Shown here in pieces: positions 1 through 11,537 of a DNA stretch of 64,000 nt; positions within the stretch are counted from its first letter, which is position 1, and each line of letters starts with the position of its first letter. Made by a program: the position numbers and the translations under genes. Source of the stretch: Kalmusia sp. IMI 367209 (lineage: Eukaryota > Ascomycota > Dothideomycetes > Pleosporales > Didymosphaeriaceae); contig JAPEUQ010000003.1 of the NCBI GenBank assembly GCA_027946365.1, positions 434,001 to 498,000 on the forward strand, given 5' to 3'. The notes under the pieces are model-generated. The model had not been told where the DNA came from. It did not search any database and saw nothing but the letters and a program-made list of their open reading frames with translations.

Positions 1-404
1 ATGCGACATACGCACTTCACAATTAGAGCCTAATTCACGAAATTACACGGTACGGCCAATGACCTTAATGACATCTCGCGTCTAAATGCTTATGGTGCGC
101 CCCACGCTATGGGGCAAGCACAGCCACATGCGGTTTGATTTGTAGATCTTATATCGAAACTTGCAAGAATACACGATACAGCCAATCAACTTCACGTGTG
201 GCTAGACACGGTCAAAGTCTGCCCAAATTTCTCTACGTAGAATTACGAAAACAACGCATTGCTGTGAGGTTGTTTCGCGTCATTCTATCTATCTTTAGGA
301 CCTGAGTTTGAATCACTGGCGTTCGTATAAAGGCATGTTGTTAATGATGGATTCCTACACGCAACAACTACGACTTGGAACCGACCTCATATTCCTATTT
401 CATC
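1..404. other. gene-free flank
   Basis: I see no coding signal or recognisable element here. The last part should hold the promoter of the hydrolase relic that begins at 405. Confidence 0.5.
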
Positions 405-2086
405 ATGCAACGTTATATGATTATTGGCAGTGTTCTGCTGGCTACATCCGCTGCCAATTCGATTCGTAACGCCAATTCCAATAAATCCATGGTCTACGAT
501 TTTAACGAGGTGCGTAGAGCATCCTTACGTTTTGGTATGCATCATTAATGGCTTTAAATTACTCCATTTACCGACCTTATCTGGACTCTATGTTACCACA
601 ACTTCACATGCGCACGCCTGCAAGTGCCTCTTGACTATGCAAATCCGAGTGCAGGCAATATAGCAATTGCATACATTAAGTTGAGCGCGGCCAAACAACC
701 TGCGGAGGATGTCCTTTACCATCCCGGAGGGCCTGGAGGGTCCGGAGTTGACTCTGTCTTGAATGGAAACGAAGTCTTACTAGCACAGATTGGCAGATCG
801 TACAACCTCATCGGCTTTGATCCTCGCGGTGTGAACAATAGTGGTCCAAGCTTAAGTTATTTTCCAAACGATGCAGCCGCAGAACAGGAGTTTCAAAGAA
901 ATTCAAGCGGCCCATAGATAGCAAGTCCGAAGCTTCGGTCGTCCGTGAGTTTGAAATGGTTGGCGCATGGGGCGACTGGTGCTCTCGTGTGGATCGTAAT
1001 GATTCCGCTAGATACGCCAACACCGTTGCAACAGCTCGAGACACGCTCAATTACGTGGAGAGAAAAGCCAGCGTAGAAGGAAGACCAATGGGACAAGTAA
1101 AGCTCTGATACTATGGCATTAGTTCCGGGACCATTCTCGGAGTCACCTACGCAACTTTATTTCCAGATCGCATCGGTAGGCTCATCCTAGACGGAGTCAT
1201 TGACGCCGAACAATGGTACACAGGCAATTGGGGCGGTCTAAGTCAGACAGACGAAGCAGTAATAGGCTTCACAAGATCTTGCTGGGCTGCTGCACGAGAC
1301 AAATGTGCATTTTACTCACCAAACGAACAAGAACTCGCGCGCCGCATGCGCAATGTGCTCGAAAACCTCAGGACTGACTCCGTGCCGGTCACGGACCCGA
1401 CAGCCACTGTGCTACCGATGCTAATCACCTACGAAGACCTCGTCTTCATTCTTTTCTCCGCCGTCTATTCGCCGCTTGAGATGTTCCCACTTTTAGCCCA
1501 GATCTTTGCTGAGCTTGAACAGCGCATTGGTTCTACATCAGCACTCACTATACAACAACACTCGACAACCGCTGTGAATCACGGCGGATTGATTGCATGT
1601 ATGGATGCTCCTGAACGCTTTAACTTGTCGACGATCAATCTATGGAAGCAACACATTCAGGACGTCAATAATGAGAGTCACTGGGCCGGCGATGCATGGG
1701 CTAGCGTGCCGCTTCTTTGTCGGAAAATGGGCATTGTACCGCCGATCAGTCAACAATTCCATGGCGTGCGTAGCGCAAACAATACTAATTTCCCAATATT
1801 GTTTATTGGCAACACCGTTGATCCTATTACTCTTACTGTAGGGTAAGTTTCAATCAACTTTTTGGGGGTGGTAATACACTTGTGCTGATATGTATATAGA
1901 GCGAAAAAGATGTCTGCATTATATCCTGGATCGATCCTCTTGAGTCAGGACTCGATTGGCCACACATCCCTCACGGCTGTCTCGAAGTGTACGGAACATT
2001 ACGTTCAGCAGTACCTGGGCGGAGTCTTGCCTCCCACGAATGTAATATGTGAGGTTGAGACCACGTCTTTCGTCACCAAGGAATGA
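405..2086 (+). pseudogene. TAP-type alpha/beta-hydrolase relic
   Basis: This is a decayed secreted alpha/beta-hydrolase of the tripeptidyl-aminopeptidase type (alpha/beta-hydrolase fold plus C-terminal TAP-like domain). Exon 1 (405-509) encodes a signal-peptide-like start (MQRYMIIGSVLLATSA). The next exon carries ITPFTDLIW, the oxyanion segment HPGGPGGSG and GFDPRGVNNSG. The nucleophile elbow GISSGT follows, then the C-terminal FIGNTVDPIT, which supplies the usual acid region. A last intron (1843-1899) leads to the end at 2086. It is broken in three places: the frame shifts near 900-917, TGA stands at 1106-1108 just before the nucleophile elbow, and intron 1 (510-557) ends in AA where AG is expected. 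Family assignment is firm; substrate unknown. Confidence 0.85.
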
Positions 2087-2412
2087 CTCATCGGAGCTGC
2101 ATGATGTATGCTTACATGAAGGGTCGTTCATATGCACGCTGATGAGGACCCGTAAGGAGAGACCTTAGTTGCTCCTCTGACATGTGGATGTAGTTAATAC
2201 ATTATACACTCTATTTACATCGTTGCCTTCGTATATCTATCCCGTGGACACTTCATAGCAAGATCGCCCAATCCCGAAATGGTATCGGAGCTTAATATTT
2301 CTAGAACGCTGATGTCAACACTGAAGACCTGCTTCCACCATCGACGCAACTCAATAGCCATCAAAGAATCTCAGGAACTGCGTATCCATAGCTAAATGTC
2401 ACGGCGCACCTG

Positions 2413-2724
2413 TAAGTTCCCACAGAGCTGGGTTTTTACTCGAATTTTGGGGGAGGCCGACCGAACGTGCAGGCTTTTCAATTACCATATCAAGATACTA
2501 CAGACGAATTTGATCGCAAAATAAAAACTTTTGCGCAAGAAGCGCGTGAGAACTTCACTGCGTTTAGCGGTTTTCCTGCGCCTCAATTGTCCGTTTTGTA
2601 TGGCTATGGCGGCAAAGATTTGTCGGTCCAGTATTTTGCAGATAATCTGCCACACCTTCGGAAGGTAAAGCAGAAATGGGACCCGGATGATATATATAGG
2701 CTCAAGTATCCTTTGGAGGTATAG
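2413..2724 (+). pseudogene. fragment resembling the C-terminus of an FAD-linked oxidoreductase
   Basis: An open stretch of about 100 codons ends in a tail like the berberine-bridge-enzyme (BBE) domain of FAD-linked oxidoreductases: YFADNLPHLRKVKQKWDPDD, matching the family pattern of YFG.N...L..VK.KYDP. The preceding part (GFYSNFGGGRPNV) is also compatible. No FAD-binding domain lies upstream, and a stop interrupts the frame at 2413-2415, so this is at most a detached 3' remnant. The assignment rests on one motif. Confidence 0.45.
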
Positions 2725-2882
2725 GCATGATAAAAGCACTTTCGTAGAGCAAATCTCGACTGTGCGGATTTCATTATCGGATTAATACGAGATCTTTCGT
2801 TGCTGCTTGAGCCAAGTTGCTCAAACTACTAGGGGAGGTTCACAATAACCTAGTCTAGAAGAAGCACGTATTTACCTGGATT

Positions 2883-3741
2883 TCAAGCGGTGTCTCCATC
2901 GACAGGGGCATAGTCTCCTGGCTTCAAGACCTTCGATGCAATTTCTGCAAGGTCCTGGCTCCACAGAGGATCGTTCGTAATACCTCCTAGACACTGTTCA
3001 ATCATAGCAGCCGCTAGTTCCGATACATGTACCCATGGTAGAGGCCCAAACTGTGCCCATACGCTTGTGAGAGCATCATTCTTGGCATGTCCGGGACCTT
3101 CGATACCGGCGGGTTTGGTGACAGTAGCCTGAACATCTGGTTCATGCTTCTTAGCAAAGTCGATAACGAAATTTTCCACACGACCCTAAATATCAATTTA
3201 GGGCTGTTCTCGTAGTTGGTATACCCTACTGTGAACATACCCGCATTAGACGATACTCTCCTAAAAAAGGAAGGGTCTTGGTCTGGTCGCGCTCTACCGT
3301 CACTCCAGATGTATAGACGAAACGGAACGGTTTATTGGCGATGGTGGCCATATTTTCGAGTCCGTTGACGGTGTAGTCATGACAAATCTTTGTCACTTCC
3401 ACAAAGTCAACATCTTTCGATTTGGTCGGCGTGACCGCGAGAGTCCTGCGCAAGAGAGAATTAGTTTTCTAGTAGTAACGCTGATGATATCAACCTACGT
3501 ACCAAATGCATGCGTCTGCTCCCTGTAGCTTCTCTTTCGTGGACTCTGAGTATGGCTTTGTCCAATCCTGGAGGATGACCGTCTGCAGTTTTGATGTATC
3601 TACTTCGGAGCCAGCATATTCAGGAACCTGGATTTGCTTTCGTGACAACGCGATCACAGCTGTGATAGCTTTGTTCCGGAGAGCCAGGCGGACAACTTCC
3701 GTGCCGACGAAACCAGTAGCGCCTGTCACGATGAGTTTCAT
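2883..3741 (-). CDS. NAD(P)-binding (atypical SDR/NmrA-like) protein
   Basis: Three exons, complement(join(2883..3185,3241..3445,3503..3741)), give 248 aa. The start at 3741 was chosen because it places the dinucleotide-binding motif TGATGFVG at the N-terminus (MKLIVTGATGFVG), as in NmrA/NAD(P)-binding Rossmann proteins; the frame upstream of it has no family character. Both introns have clean signals (GTACGT..CAG and GTATGT..TAG) and preserve frame. Later segments include FRFVYTSGVTVERDQ, where the usual YxxxK dyad is not evident, and LPWVHVSELAAAMI, the typical second half of atypical short-chain dehydrogenases. Expected role is a cytosolic NAD(P)-dependent redox or sensor protein; substrate unknown. 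The gene is intact although its neighbours on both sides are relics. Confidence 0.8.
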
Positions 3742-4949
3742 CTTTAGATTCGAACTAGCACTGATAGCATTAGCTACAGATGACGAGAGACTGGCGTGAT
3801 ATAAGGTCTTGGTCCGATCGAAGAGGCTGCTGCAGGTAATACGTACGAACGGGGCCAAAACTAACTGCCTAAAGTAGCCTTCACCGTTGCGGATACCCCG
3901 CTTCCAGCTGCGCTAAGCCAGTTCATATGATTGGCGGTCAACATGTTTGTAACGGACCGTGCCGCGGACATTAATCATATGTGGACAGTTGGCGCAAGCT
4001 AGAGCAGCCAACCGGCTTCGCACTTCCGCCTTGAGAGCAATGCCACATCTCACACAAGGCATCTACTGTGCCTTTTCCCATCTCTTGCTGCATACCGTCT
4101 CGATATCAATCACCTTTGCGGGAGGGTGACAGCAAACCCGGACCCTTCCAACAGGTATCGGCCACCTTTGATGGAGCGTGTCCAAGCGCGGCGCCAGGTT
4201 TCCTCATCGCTCTAGCGAGGATCCTATCGAGTTTTTCCGCAGCATGTATACATAGTCGTCTCCTACCTTGTCAGCACGTAGCAACGGGTGGTAACCAAAT
4301 TGAAGCCCACGATCTCATGACAGCTTGTGCGTATGATACTCTACATATTTATAGATTTAAGCTACCAGCACGTTAGCCCATTGATACCTTGCTGCCGCTC
4401 GCCAAGTCCTTGCGCGTGTCCGTTTGCCAGTAGCTGGCTCACTTTCGTAACCTCATATCTATATCGTTGTGGTGCTCTTAAGAGAGATACCGGCGCGGGA
4501 GTGGCTCCTGAATGCAACGAAAAGAACATCTTACACCGTCTAGATTAGGTAAAGAGGGTGGATACGAATATCCGCTAGGTGCTAGTAGCTGAGTGAAGCT
4601 ATCGGCGACGTGTGTCGACGGCTTGGTCAGCCATTAATCGTACTTGTTCATCTTAAAACAGAACCTTAGTACGCATGAGATTGGAGGGTTCTGGCGCGGC
4701 TACTGGTGCTGTTAAGCGATACGTGAAACGTTCGCCCACCTACGCTCTTAACAGTGCATATGCCCTCATATCGCGGCTACCAAATCTAGTTTGGGCCTCC
4801 TCAAGTTGACAGTCAATATAATCGAACGTCAATAAGACGTAGCCGATTCTCCCCGAGCGATTGCTGGCCTTGCGCCATAGAGCCATCGTTGCCAGCTGGA
4901 TTTGGTCGCCTGCACTCATCGCAACGCTCAATTATGCACAGGTTAGGGC
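3742..4949. other. gene-free stretch
   Basis: About 1.2 kb without a supportable gene. Short open frames occur on both strands but show no family motif or splice-consistent extension. It probably includes degraded upstream sequence of the peroxidase relic. Confidence 0.4.
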
Positions 4950-5891
4950 ACACGAAAACACCAACAGCACGCAGTCAGTGGACAGTCCGCTAACGCCATC
5001 CGCCACCTTCCTCGTCGTTTCAGTAACATCTACCCCCAATGCCATCCGAACAGTCCGCTCAGCCGTCGCATCCATCGGTGATATTGCTAAGAGTGTGGCT
5101 ATCCGGGACACCGAAGCTCCTTTGACATGTACTGTAGGTATTGGTAGCCTCATCTGAGATACCCTTACCGACAAGCCACGTCCAAAGGAGCTGCATCTCT
5201 TCAAAGTCATTCATGGTGTTGTCCATACAGCCGTATCAACGCCGGACGACCTTCTCTTCCATATACGTTCCAAGCGTCGCGATACCTGCTTTGAGTTCGA
5301 GAGGCAGTCAATGGACCGCCTTGGGGACTCGGCGGTCGTTGTGGACGACACGATCGGTTTTCGTTACTTCGATATGCGCGACCTTCTTGGCTTTATTGAT
5401 GGCACAGCCAATCCTGTGGGCAATGAAATAGGGAGAAGCGTCTTCGTTGGACAAGAAGATGCACCTGCAGCTGGTGGCAGCTATGTCGTCGTGCAGACGT
5501 GTTTACACGATCTGAAGAGGCGGGGCAGTCAATCGACTGCGCACCAAGAAGCCATTGTTGGCCGCACCAAGCTGGATTATATCGAGACAGAGATGCAACT
5601 TCGGAGCAATAGTCACCTAAATCGTTGGCTACGATCGAAAAGGATGGCAAAGAATATGATATTGTCAGGAATAATATGCCGTTTGGAGTACCCGGCCGGA
5701 GTGAATTTGGAACATACTTCATTGGTTACTCAAGGCGCTTATGGGTTTTTGAGCAGATGCTGTACCGAATTTTCATTGGGGATGCTCCTGGGTTGCATGA
5801 TCGTATACTGGATTACTCGCGTCCTCTCACAGGAACAACATTTTATGCGCCGCCGGCAAGCTCATTAATTTCTCTCGTGTCAGTACAGTGA
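4950..5891 (+). pseudogene. dye-decolorising peroxidase (DyP) relic
   Basis: Translation follows the DyP-type heme peroxidase family almost end to end: the N-terminal PLTPSATFLVV, then CTVGIGS, ELHLFKVIHG, STPDDLLFHI and GFRYFD. The hallmark distal loop DLLGFIDGTANP carries the catalytic Asp. GGSYVVVQ, EAIVGRTK, NNMPFG and EFGTYFIGYSR follow. It is broken by TGA at 5155-5157, where the family has Trp (GIGS.xW), and by a one-base shift near 5620-5625 that moves the last 90 codons into another frame. No plausible in-frame ATG was found at the 5' end. Intact members oxidise dyes or aromatic compounds with H2O2. Family certain; function lost in the sequence as given. Confidence 0.9.
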
Positions 5892-6118
5892 GGCATCTGT
5901 AGCTACTTCAGCGAATCAGACAACTGACAAAGGATTAAAAGATGGATAGATTCGGTTAAATGTGCTGTGAGTGAACATCTGTTAATGGATAAGAAATCTC
6001 GTAGTATGAAATTAGGAAATACACTTAGCTAGCAACAACAGATAATTTTATCGGTTTTATATAAGACTTACTAGAAATAGACATTTTCTTCGTTGAGCCA
6101 CCTTACCTCTCAAATATT

Positions 6119-8758
6119 TCAATCTGGTAACTTGTACCCATCCACCTGAAAGGTATAAAAGCCGCTCCCTATAGCCTGCACTGTACCATTTCCTCCGGGG
6201 AGTACTACTTCCGCCTTCGAATTTGGAGGCACAGTAACCTCCAATTGGAAACCCGCATCTGTCACCGCCCAAGATGTGCTCACCGTCCCATATGGACTGA
6301 GGAAACTTGCTTTCGCATTTGTAATTCCACCGCCCGGTTCTGGTGCCACGCGCACGCTTTTCCATCCCGGCTCCGCTATAGCAAGGCCGCCAATTTTTTG
6401 ATGTATCCAATCTGCTACACTCCCGAATGCGTAGTGGTTGAAGCTTGTCATACTGCCAGGGTTCACGCTACCGTCCGCTAGCATTGAGTCCCAGCGCTCC
6501 CATGTCGTAGTGCCACCCATAACGACTTGGTATAACCAGGACGGTACTTTGGTCTGAAAAAGCATCTTATAGAAGGTAGACGTAAGATTTACAGAGGATA
6601 GCGCGAATCCGAGCTGTTGTGTTCCGGCAAACCCTGTACCTACGAGGTATGAATTATTCTGTATGAGAGAATCAAGTGTCGATGCAGCTCTCGCGCGCGT
6701 GGCGTCATCAAATATGTCGAAACGAATACCTAGAACAAGGGCAGTTTGAGTGATATTTGCGATAAGGCCGTCGTATGGTTCTATCCATGCGTTTGTGAAT
6801 TCTCGTATGAGGGCCTCGCGGTCAGCTGTATATTTCGCCGCTTCAGACGGCTTTCCGATTACCGTGCTCATATCCGATAAAAGCCGTGTCATCTGAAGCA
6901 GATATGCATCGGCGACGAGATGCTTGTGCGTGGTTGCAGCACCAGGCTCGTCTGCGGGCGCTTTGGGGTCAAGCCAATCTCCGTATTGGAAGGTAGAGCG
7001 TTCCCAAAGCCCGACATCGTTTCGGGGAATTCCGCTATCAATCCAGGTTCGTGCGCCATCGTATTGCTCCTCTAGCATCTGCTTGTCGCCCGTGGATTGA
7101 TAAAGTGCCCAAGGATTGCCAACGATAACGTCTCCCCATATCGCAATTGGACGGCGTGGAAAGGTTGTCCCGCTGCCTTCCTTGAACTCGACATCGTCAG
7201 TGGGAACGTATTCAGGAACTATGTTCAAGCTCCCAGTACTTGTATCGGACCACACGTCCTTCAGCCAAGAGCGCCAGAATCCAGCGGTATTGTAGAGATA
7301 GTTTGACGTAGGCATGAAAGCATGCGCATCACCTGTCCAACCCAGTCGTTCATCACGTTGAGGGCAATCCGTAGGTACACTAAGGAAATTGCCTCTCATG
7401 CTCCAAATAACGTTTGAGTGGAATTTATTCAACAGTTCGTCTGAGCACTCGAAATAGCCTGTGCGCTCCATGTCACTATGGACGACAACGGCGGCGAGAT
7501 GAGTGCTATCCAACGAAGTACCGTTCGGCCAGCCCGTTACTTGGACATACCTAAAGCCGTGGTATGTAAATGATGGTTCCCAGGATTGCGCATCCCCACT
7601 AGAAAGAACAAAAGTGTCGGTCGCTTTCGCTGTCCGCAATGGTCTTGTGGCTATCTCTCCGTTTTCCAATACTTCCGTGTGGACGAGAGTGATATTCGTC
7701 CCAGCGGGTCCCTGGACGTTGGTGAGTTTTACCCAGCCGACGAGGTTCTGACCAAAATCAATGATAGTCTTTCCTGATTTCGAAGTCAAGACCTCTTTGG
7801 GCTTGACCTCTTGGATCCGCCGAATAGGTGAACCATCTGGAGATGTGAGATTTCCCTTTAGAGAAGGTAGTTGCTTGACATCAAGCCATCCGCTCGAGTT
7901 GAAATCCGGCGTTGACCAGCCTTTCTTTTCCAACCTTGAATCGTACGCTTCTCCGTCGTAAATGTTGGAAGTAATAATTGGTCCGTCAGCGGCCGCGTTC
8001 CACGATAGATCTGTCTTGACGGTCTGCTTGCTTCCATTCTTCGCGGTGACTACCAGCAGCCCAAGAAGACCAAGTGTATCGCCGTAATTTTCTCGGCCTT
8101 TCAGGAATGCGAAGCGACCTGCCCACCATCCTTCACCAATTGTAGCACCGACTGCATTTTTTCCTCGCTTGATCAAATTTGTTACGTCATACGTGTCATA
8201 TGTGTGTCTGTACTGATAGGACATATATCCAGGAGCCAATACGTGATCACCAACACGTTCTCCATTCAGTTCAGCGACATAGAGACCCAGGGCCGTGATA
8301 TATAATCGTGCAGATGCAATATCGTCAAGGTCGATGTTGAATTCCTTCCTAAAAAGCACTGGTCTCTTAGCAGCGCCAAGTTCGGTATCGCGATTGGCCG
8401 CGATAGGTATTGCACCCTCCCAATCTGCATCATTCAACAGTCCCGTCTCTACTGATGACTGTGCAGACCATTCCGTTGCTGGTTGACCATCTTTTCCAAA
8501 CGCGCGAGCTCTGACACTAGCGGATTCTGCGCTCTCGAGAGGTTCGTCTGGCCAGGGGACTAGGATCGAATCCTCGGACTTGACATTGAAGAGCCGGGGA
8601 ACACCATTCGGCCCTCGTGTAATCTCGACCTCGTAACTCGCTTGTTCCCAGTCAACAGCAGTACCTTCGAACCTCCAAGAGATACGAGGCGTCGACTCAG
8701 CGATACCGAAAGCTGGATAGTGGTGTTCAAAAGCAAGAGAAGGAATCGAAACGGACAT
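6119..8758 (-). CDS. alpha-L-rhamnosidase, GH78
   Basis: A single 879-codon frame with the full GH78 architecture. Beta-sandwich domains occupy roughly residues 1-350; the (alpha/alpha)6 catalytic barrel begins near 430 and a C-terminal beta domain starts near 790. The acidic cluster DCPQRDERLGWTGD (about 464-477) and TTWERWD (about 751-757, Glu754) match the general acid and base regions of the family. It removes terminal alpha-1,2/1,4/1,6-L-rhamnose from plant glycosides or polysaccharides. The N-terminus (MSVSIPSLAFEHHYPAFG) is not a signal peptide, so the enzyme is probably intracellular and acts on imported rhamnosides. No intron, frameshift or missing motif is visible. Confidence 0.95.
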   Translation of the reverse strand: MSVSIPSLAFEHHYPAFGIAESTPRISWRFEGTAVDWEQASYEVEITRGPNGVPRLFNVKSEDSILVPWPDEPLESAESASVRARAFGKDGQPATEWSAQSSVETGLLNDADWEGAIPIAANRDTELGAAKRPVLFRKEFNIDLDDIASARLYITALGLYVAELNGERVGDHVLAPGYMSYQYRHTYDTYDVTNLIKRGKNAVGATIGEGWWAGRFAFLKGRENYGDTLGLLGLLVVTAKNGSKQTVKTDLSWNAAADGPIITSNIYDGEAYDSRLEKKGWSTPDFNSSGWLDVKQLPSLKGNLTSPDGSPIRRIQEVKPKEVLTSKSGKTIIDFGQNLVGWVKLTNVQGPAGTNITLVHTEVLENGEIATRPLRTAKATDTFVLSSGDAQSWEPSFTYHGFRYVQVTGWPNGTSLDSTHLAAVVVHSDMERTGYFECSDELLNKFHSNVIWSMRGNFLSVPTDCPQRDERLGWTGDAHAFMPTSNYLYNTAGFWRSWLKDVWSDTSTGSLNIVPEYVPTDDVEFKEGSGTTFPRRPIAIWGDVIVGNPWALYQSTGDKQMLEEQYDGARTWIDSGIPRNDVGLWERSTFQYGDWLDPKAPADEPGAATTHKHLVADAYLLQMTRLLSDMSTVIGKPSEAAKYTADREALIREFTNAWIEPYDGLIANITQTALVLGIRFDIFDDATRARAASTLDSLIQNNSYLVGTGFAGTQQLGFALSSVNLTSTFYKMLFQTKVPSWLYQVVMGGTTTWERWDSMLADGSVNPGSMTSFNHYAFGSVADWIHQKIGGLAIAEPGWKSVRVAPEPGGGITNAKASFLSPYGTVSTSWAVTDAGFQLEVTVPPNSKAEVVLPGGNGTVQAIGSGFYTFQVDGYKLPD

Positions 8759-9247
8759 AGTAAAGCTCGCTATGTGTGTTTACGGTCAATCCTACGTGAC
8801 TGTTGAAAGCTCCAAATGCACACGCATTCAGCGAATCTTATACTGAAATAGGCTCGCGAGGTACTACCTCGAATATGATCGAATTAAGAAGCTCGGTATA
8901 GCGTTGGGGCGAGCTATAGCGATCGTCGCCAAGGAAGGACCCGAATAAGTGGAAGGATCTGCAACAAGTCACGAGGTAACGAGGGGTAGCTAAATTGAGT
9001 GCGGAGAACGTCAGGGGATGGTTATTTTCATGCAGATGTGGATCAGATTTCGAGCGCCTTTGAGGTGCAGGATTTAACGCTCAGAAACGTCTTTCCTAGA
9101 TCGACAAAATGCGGGGGCCTCATAATAGAAGGTAAAGATGATCACCCTACAACATTCACAAATGGGATAGCTTATTCAATCTGGCAATGAAAGGATTTCG
9201 AAGCCTAGAAACGGCCGTGAAGATCAACAAGCTCCCTCTCACATTGT
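8759..9247. other. intergenic region
   Basis: Between the start of the rhamnosidase and the 3' end of the AAA ATPase, both transcribed leftward. It should contain the rhamnosidase promoter; I recognise no specific site. Confidence 0.5.
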
Positions 9248-11537
9248 TCAGTCGCGAACACCAAATTCCAACTGTTCAACCTCTTTGCGAATACCCAACA
9301 CTACCTGGAAGTGATTCATCTTTAAAGGTTTGTCTCTCGCAGCCAGAACCAGTGCAGTTTTGATCAAGTTCTTGATCTCTCGTCCATTCATCTTCGTCTT
9401 GGCGAGCTCATCGAAGTCGCTGTCGTACATTTGTACCTCATTTGATGGCAGTCTGCGAATGAAATTCTTCCAAACTTGCTTTCGCGCTTCCTCATCGAGA
9501 TCATGGTACGGAAGTATCAGATCAACACGCGACCTGAAAGCGGGATCGATGGTGCTGATTCGGTTGGTCGTCAGGAAGAGCAATCCTTGGTAGTATTCCA
9601 GCTGTCGGAGGAAGACTAGAGCGTGTAGGTAAGTAATGTGTACATAGTAGATTACTCCTACAGGTACTCACTTGAGACCAATTCGTTGCGAATTAGATTG
9701 TTCGATGAGCGAGATTCCATGAACACATCGGCTTCATCGATCAGGAGCACGGCGCCCCACAATTGGCAGCACGTCAAGGCCCTCTTCAGACCAGCTTCAA
9801 GGTCGTCAGGTCTACTGCCAAGCTCTCCGGCGCTGAGCATATATAGAGGAACCCTGGACTTTTCCGCGACTATGCGTAGTCAGCAATTATATGATACCGC
9901 ATCTTTACTACTAATCTGGAATTCGACGTACCCGCTTCGGATGTAAGAGTCTTTCCCACTCCAGGGGGCCCACACAGAAGGATGATTGTTCCCTCGCCTG
10001 TAGCTCGATGATTAGCTCTAAGGACACTGGTTTGAACCAAACCCAGTCTCACCTTTGTGCTTGACGAAGTCATCAAACCCGGTTTTACGTATTTGATTGT
10101 CGGCAAATGCCATCAAAAGCTTTTTTTGTTCCTCACGAAGGACAAGATTGTCGTATGGGTGGTCATTCCAATCTGGATCCCGGATGTCGTCGACGTTTAC
10201 TTGACCTACACGTCCTCTTAGCATGAGATATGTGAGATGGTTCCTTCGCGATACTTACACCACTCTTTCCCTTGCAGATCGAATCCTCGGACACGAGGAA
10301 CGGTGAGTATACATTCGTCATCCGTAAGAGGCTTCATGTTTTCGTTTCTCTTGCTCTTGTCTTCGGTTTCGTCACTGCGGGGTGTGGCCCTGCCATCTTG
10401 ATCATTGTCTTCATCGCTTTCACCCTCACTATCGGTATTCCTCTCCTCGTCTTCTTCTTCGTCGTCTTTCTTGTCAAGGCTTCCCCATATGTTGTCGACC
10501 AGTTTAGGAGCGACTTCGTTTTGACAAAAGTAATAGGCATGAGCATCGACGATGAACCGACCAGCGATCTATCCACAAGGTCAGTTGAGGCAGTCATTCC
10601 GAATCTCAGGCAGATCTAGACTCACAGGCTCAACAGATTGGCAACGCCCCTGCTGCACGAACTTTTTGCCGTTACAGTTCGTGACATGGAAACCTCGGAG
10701 TGCTTCGAATTTCCGGCCGCGGCGAAGGAGCTTTTCGCGAAGATTTTCGCGATCTGTAGCAAACTTGAAAGGGTAGTAGGGCAACCTCTGTATAAGCTTC
10801 GACTCTTCAAAGTACCGGAGCTTAGCGGAGCTGATGGCAAAGCCGGATTGAGCTCCGTTCCAGTCAATCTGCCCAAGAGTCAACATCCAGTACGGATTGT
10901 CGTTATCTAGACGGTCGCCATCGTAGCCTTCGTCACCGTAATCATAACGCTTCGCCGCTACAATCTTGAACAGACATGCGTTTCCGCCAATGCTGGAGAC
11001 GGCAAAGTCTCCGGGGGCGAGCACAAGCCAGAGTTGATCAAAGGTCAAGATCGAAGTCCGCTCTACCTCCTTCAGCGAAGAGATGTGATTGGCTAGAAGT
11101 GGCTCCATTTCCGTGCGGAACATATCTAGCTCATCTCGGAGGGTTTTGTCGACTTCCGCTTGGATGGCATCCTGGATTGCTTCCCATCGGTGGAGAAGAG
11201 GGTTAAAAGGAGGGAAGAACGTATAAGGGCTATCATCCGGATACCAATTTGGATAGTCGTGAAAGATTTTATCTAGGAAGCACTGCAATGTTCGACTCTT
11301 GATCTCTATGGAGTGAATGGTCCATGAGTGGTCGCCATCATCAGTCTTCTGCTTCGAATAGCGTCGGACAATGAAGTGGGATTGGCCGAGCTCCTTGATT
11401 CGGCGCTCCTCGAGAATAGGGTCTTTGATCTCGGACCATTTTGCGGAGCTTCGAGACCGGGAGGAGGAGTGGTTGTAAAGATTCTTCACTTCACGGATCG
11501 ATCCGACTGCAGCTTCGTCCCCTTCGTGCTTGGTCAT
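9248..11537 (-). CDS. AAA+ ATPase with N-terminal fungal DUF region
   Basis: Six exons, complement(join(9248..9615,9672..9869,9932..9997,10053..10205,10259..10568,10626..11537)), give 668 aa with every junction in phase. Exon 1 encodes a roughly 300-residue N-terminal region of the kind that precedes many fungal orphan AAA proteins, with YPDDSPYTFFPPF, LTFDQLWLVLAPGD and YWMLTLGQIDWNG. An acidic linker of about 50 residues follows. The ATPase core has Walker A GPPGVGKT (about 468-475), Walker B VLLIDEAD (about 521-528), sensor 1 TTNR and an arginine-finger region FRSRVD, then the lid helices. The Walker A exon is only 66 nt. The family is expected to remodel or unfold proteins, but no substrate is known for this subgroup. 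The gene appears intact. Confidence 0.9.

Noticed and set aside
424..663. Open frame with several cysteines over the start of the hydrolase
   Set aside because: It reads through exon 1 and intron 1 in a different frame from the conserved ITPFTDLIW segment; no independent support.
10272..10619. Very hydrophobic + strand frame resembling a membrane protein
   Set aside because: It is the antisense of the acidic linker exon of the AAA ATPase; Glu/Asp codons read backwards as Phe/Leu/Val.
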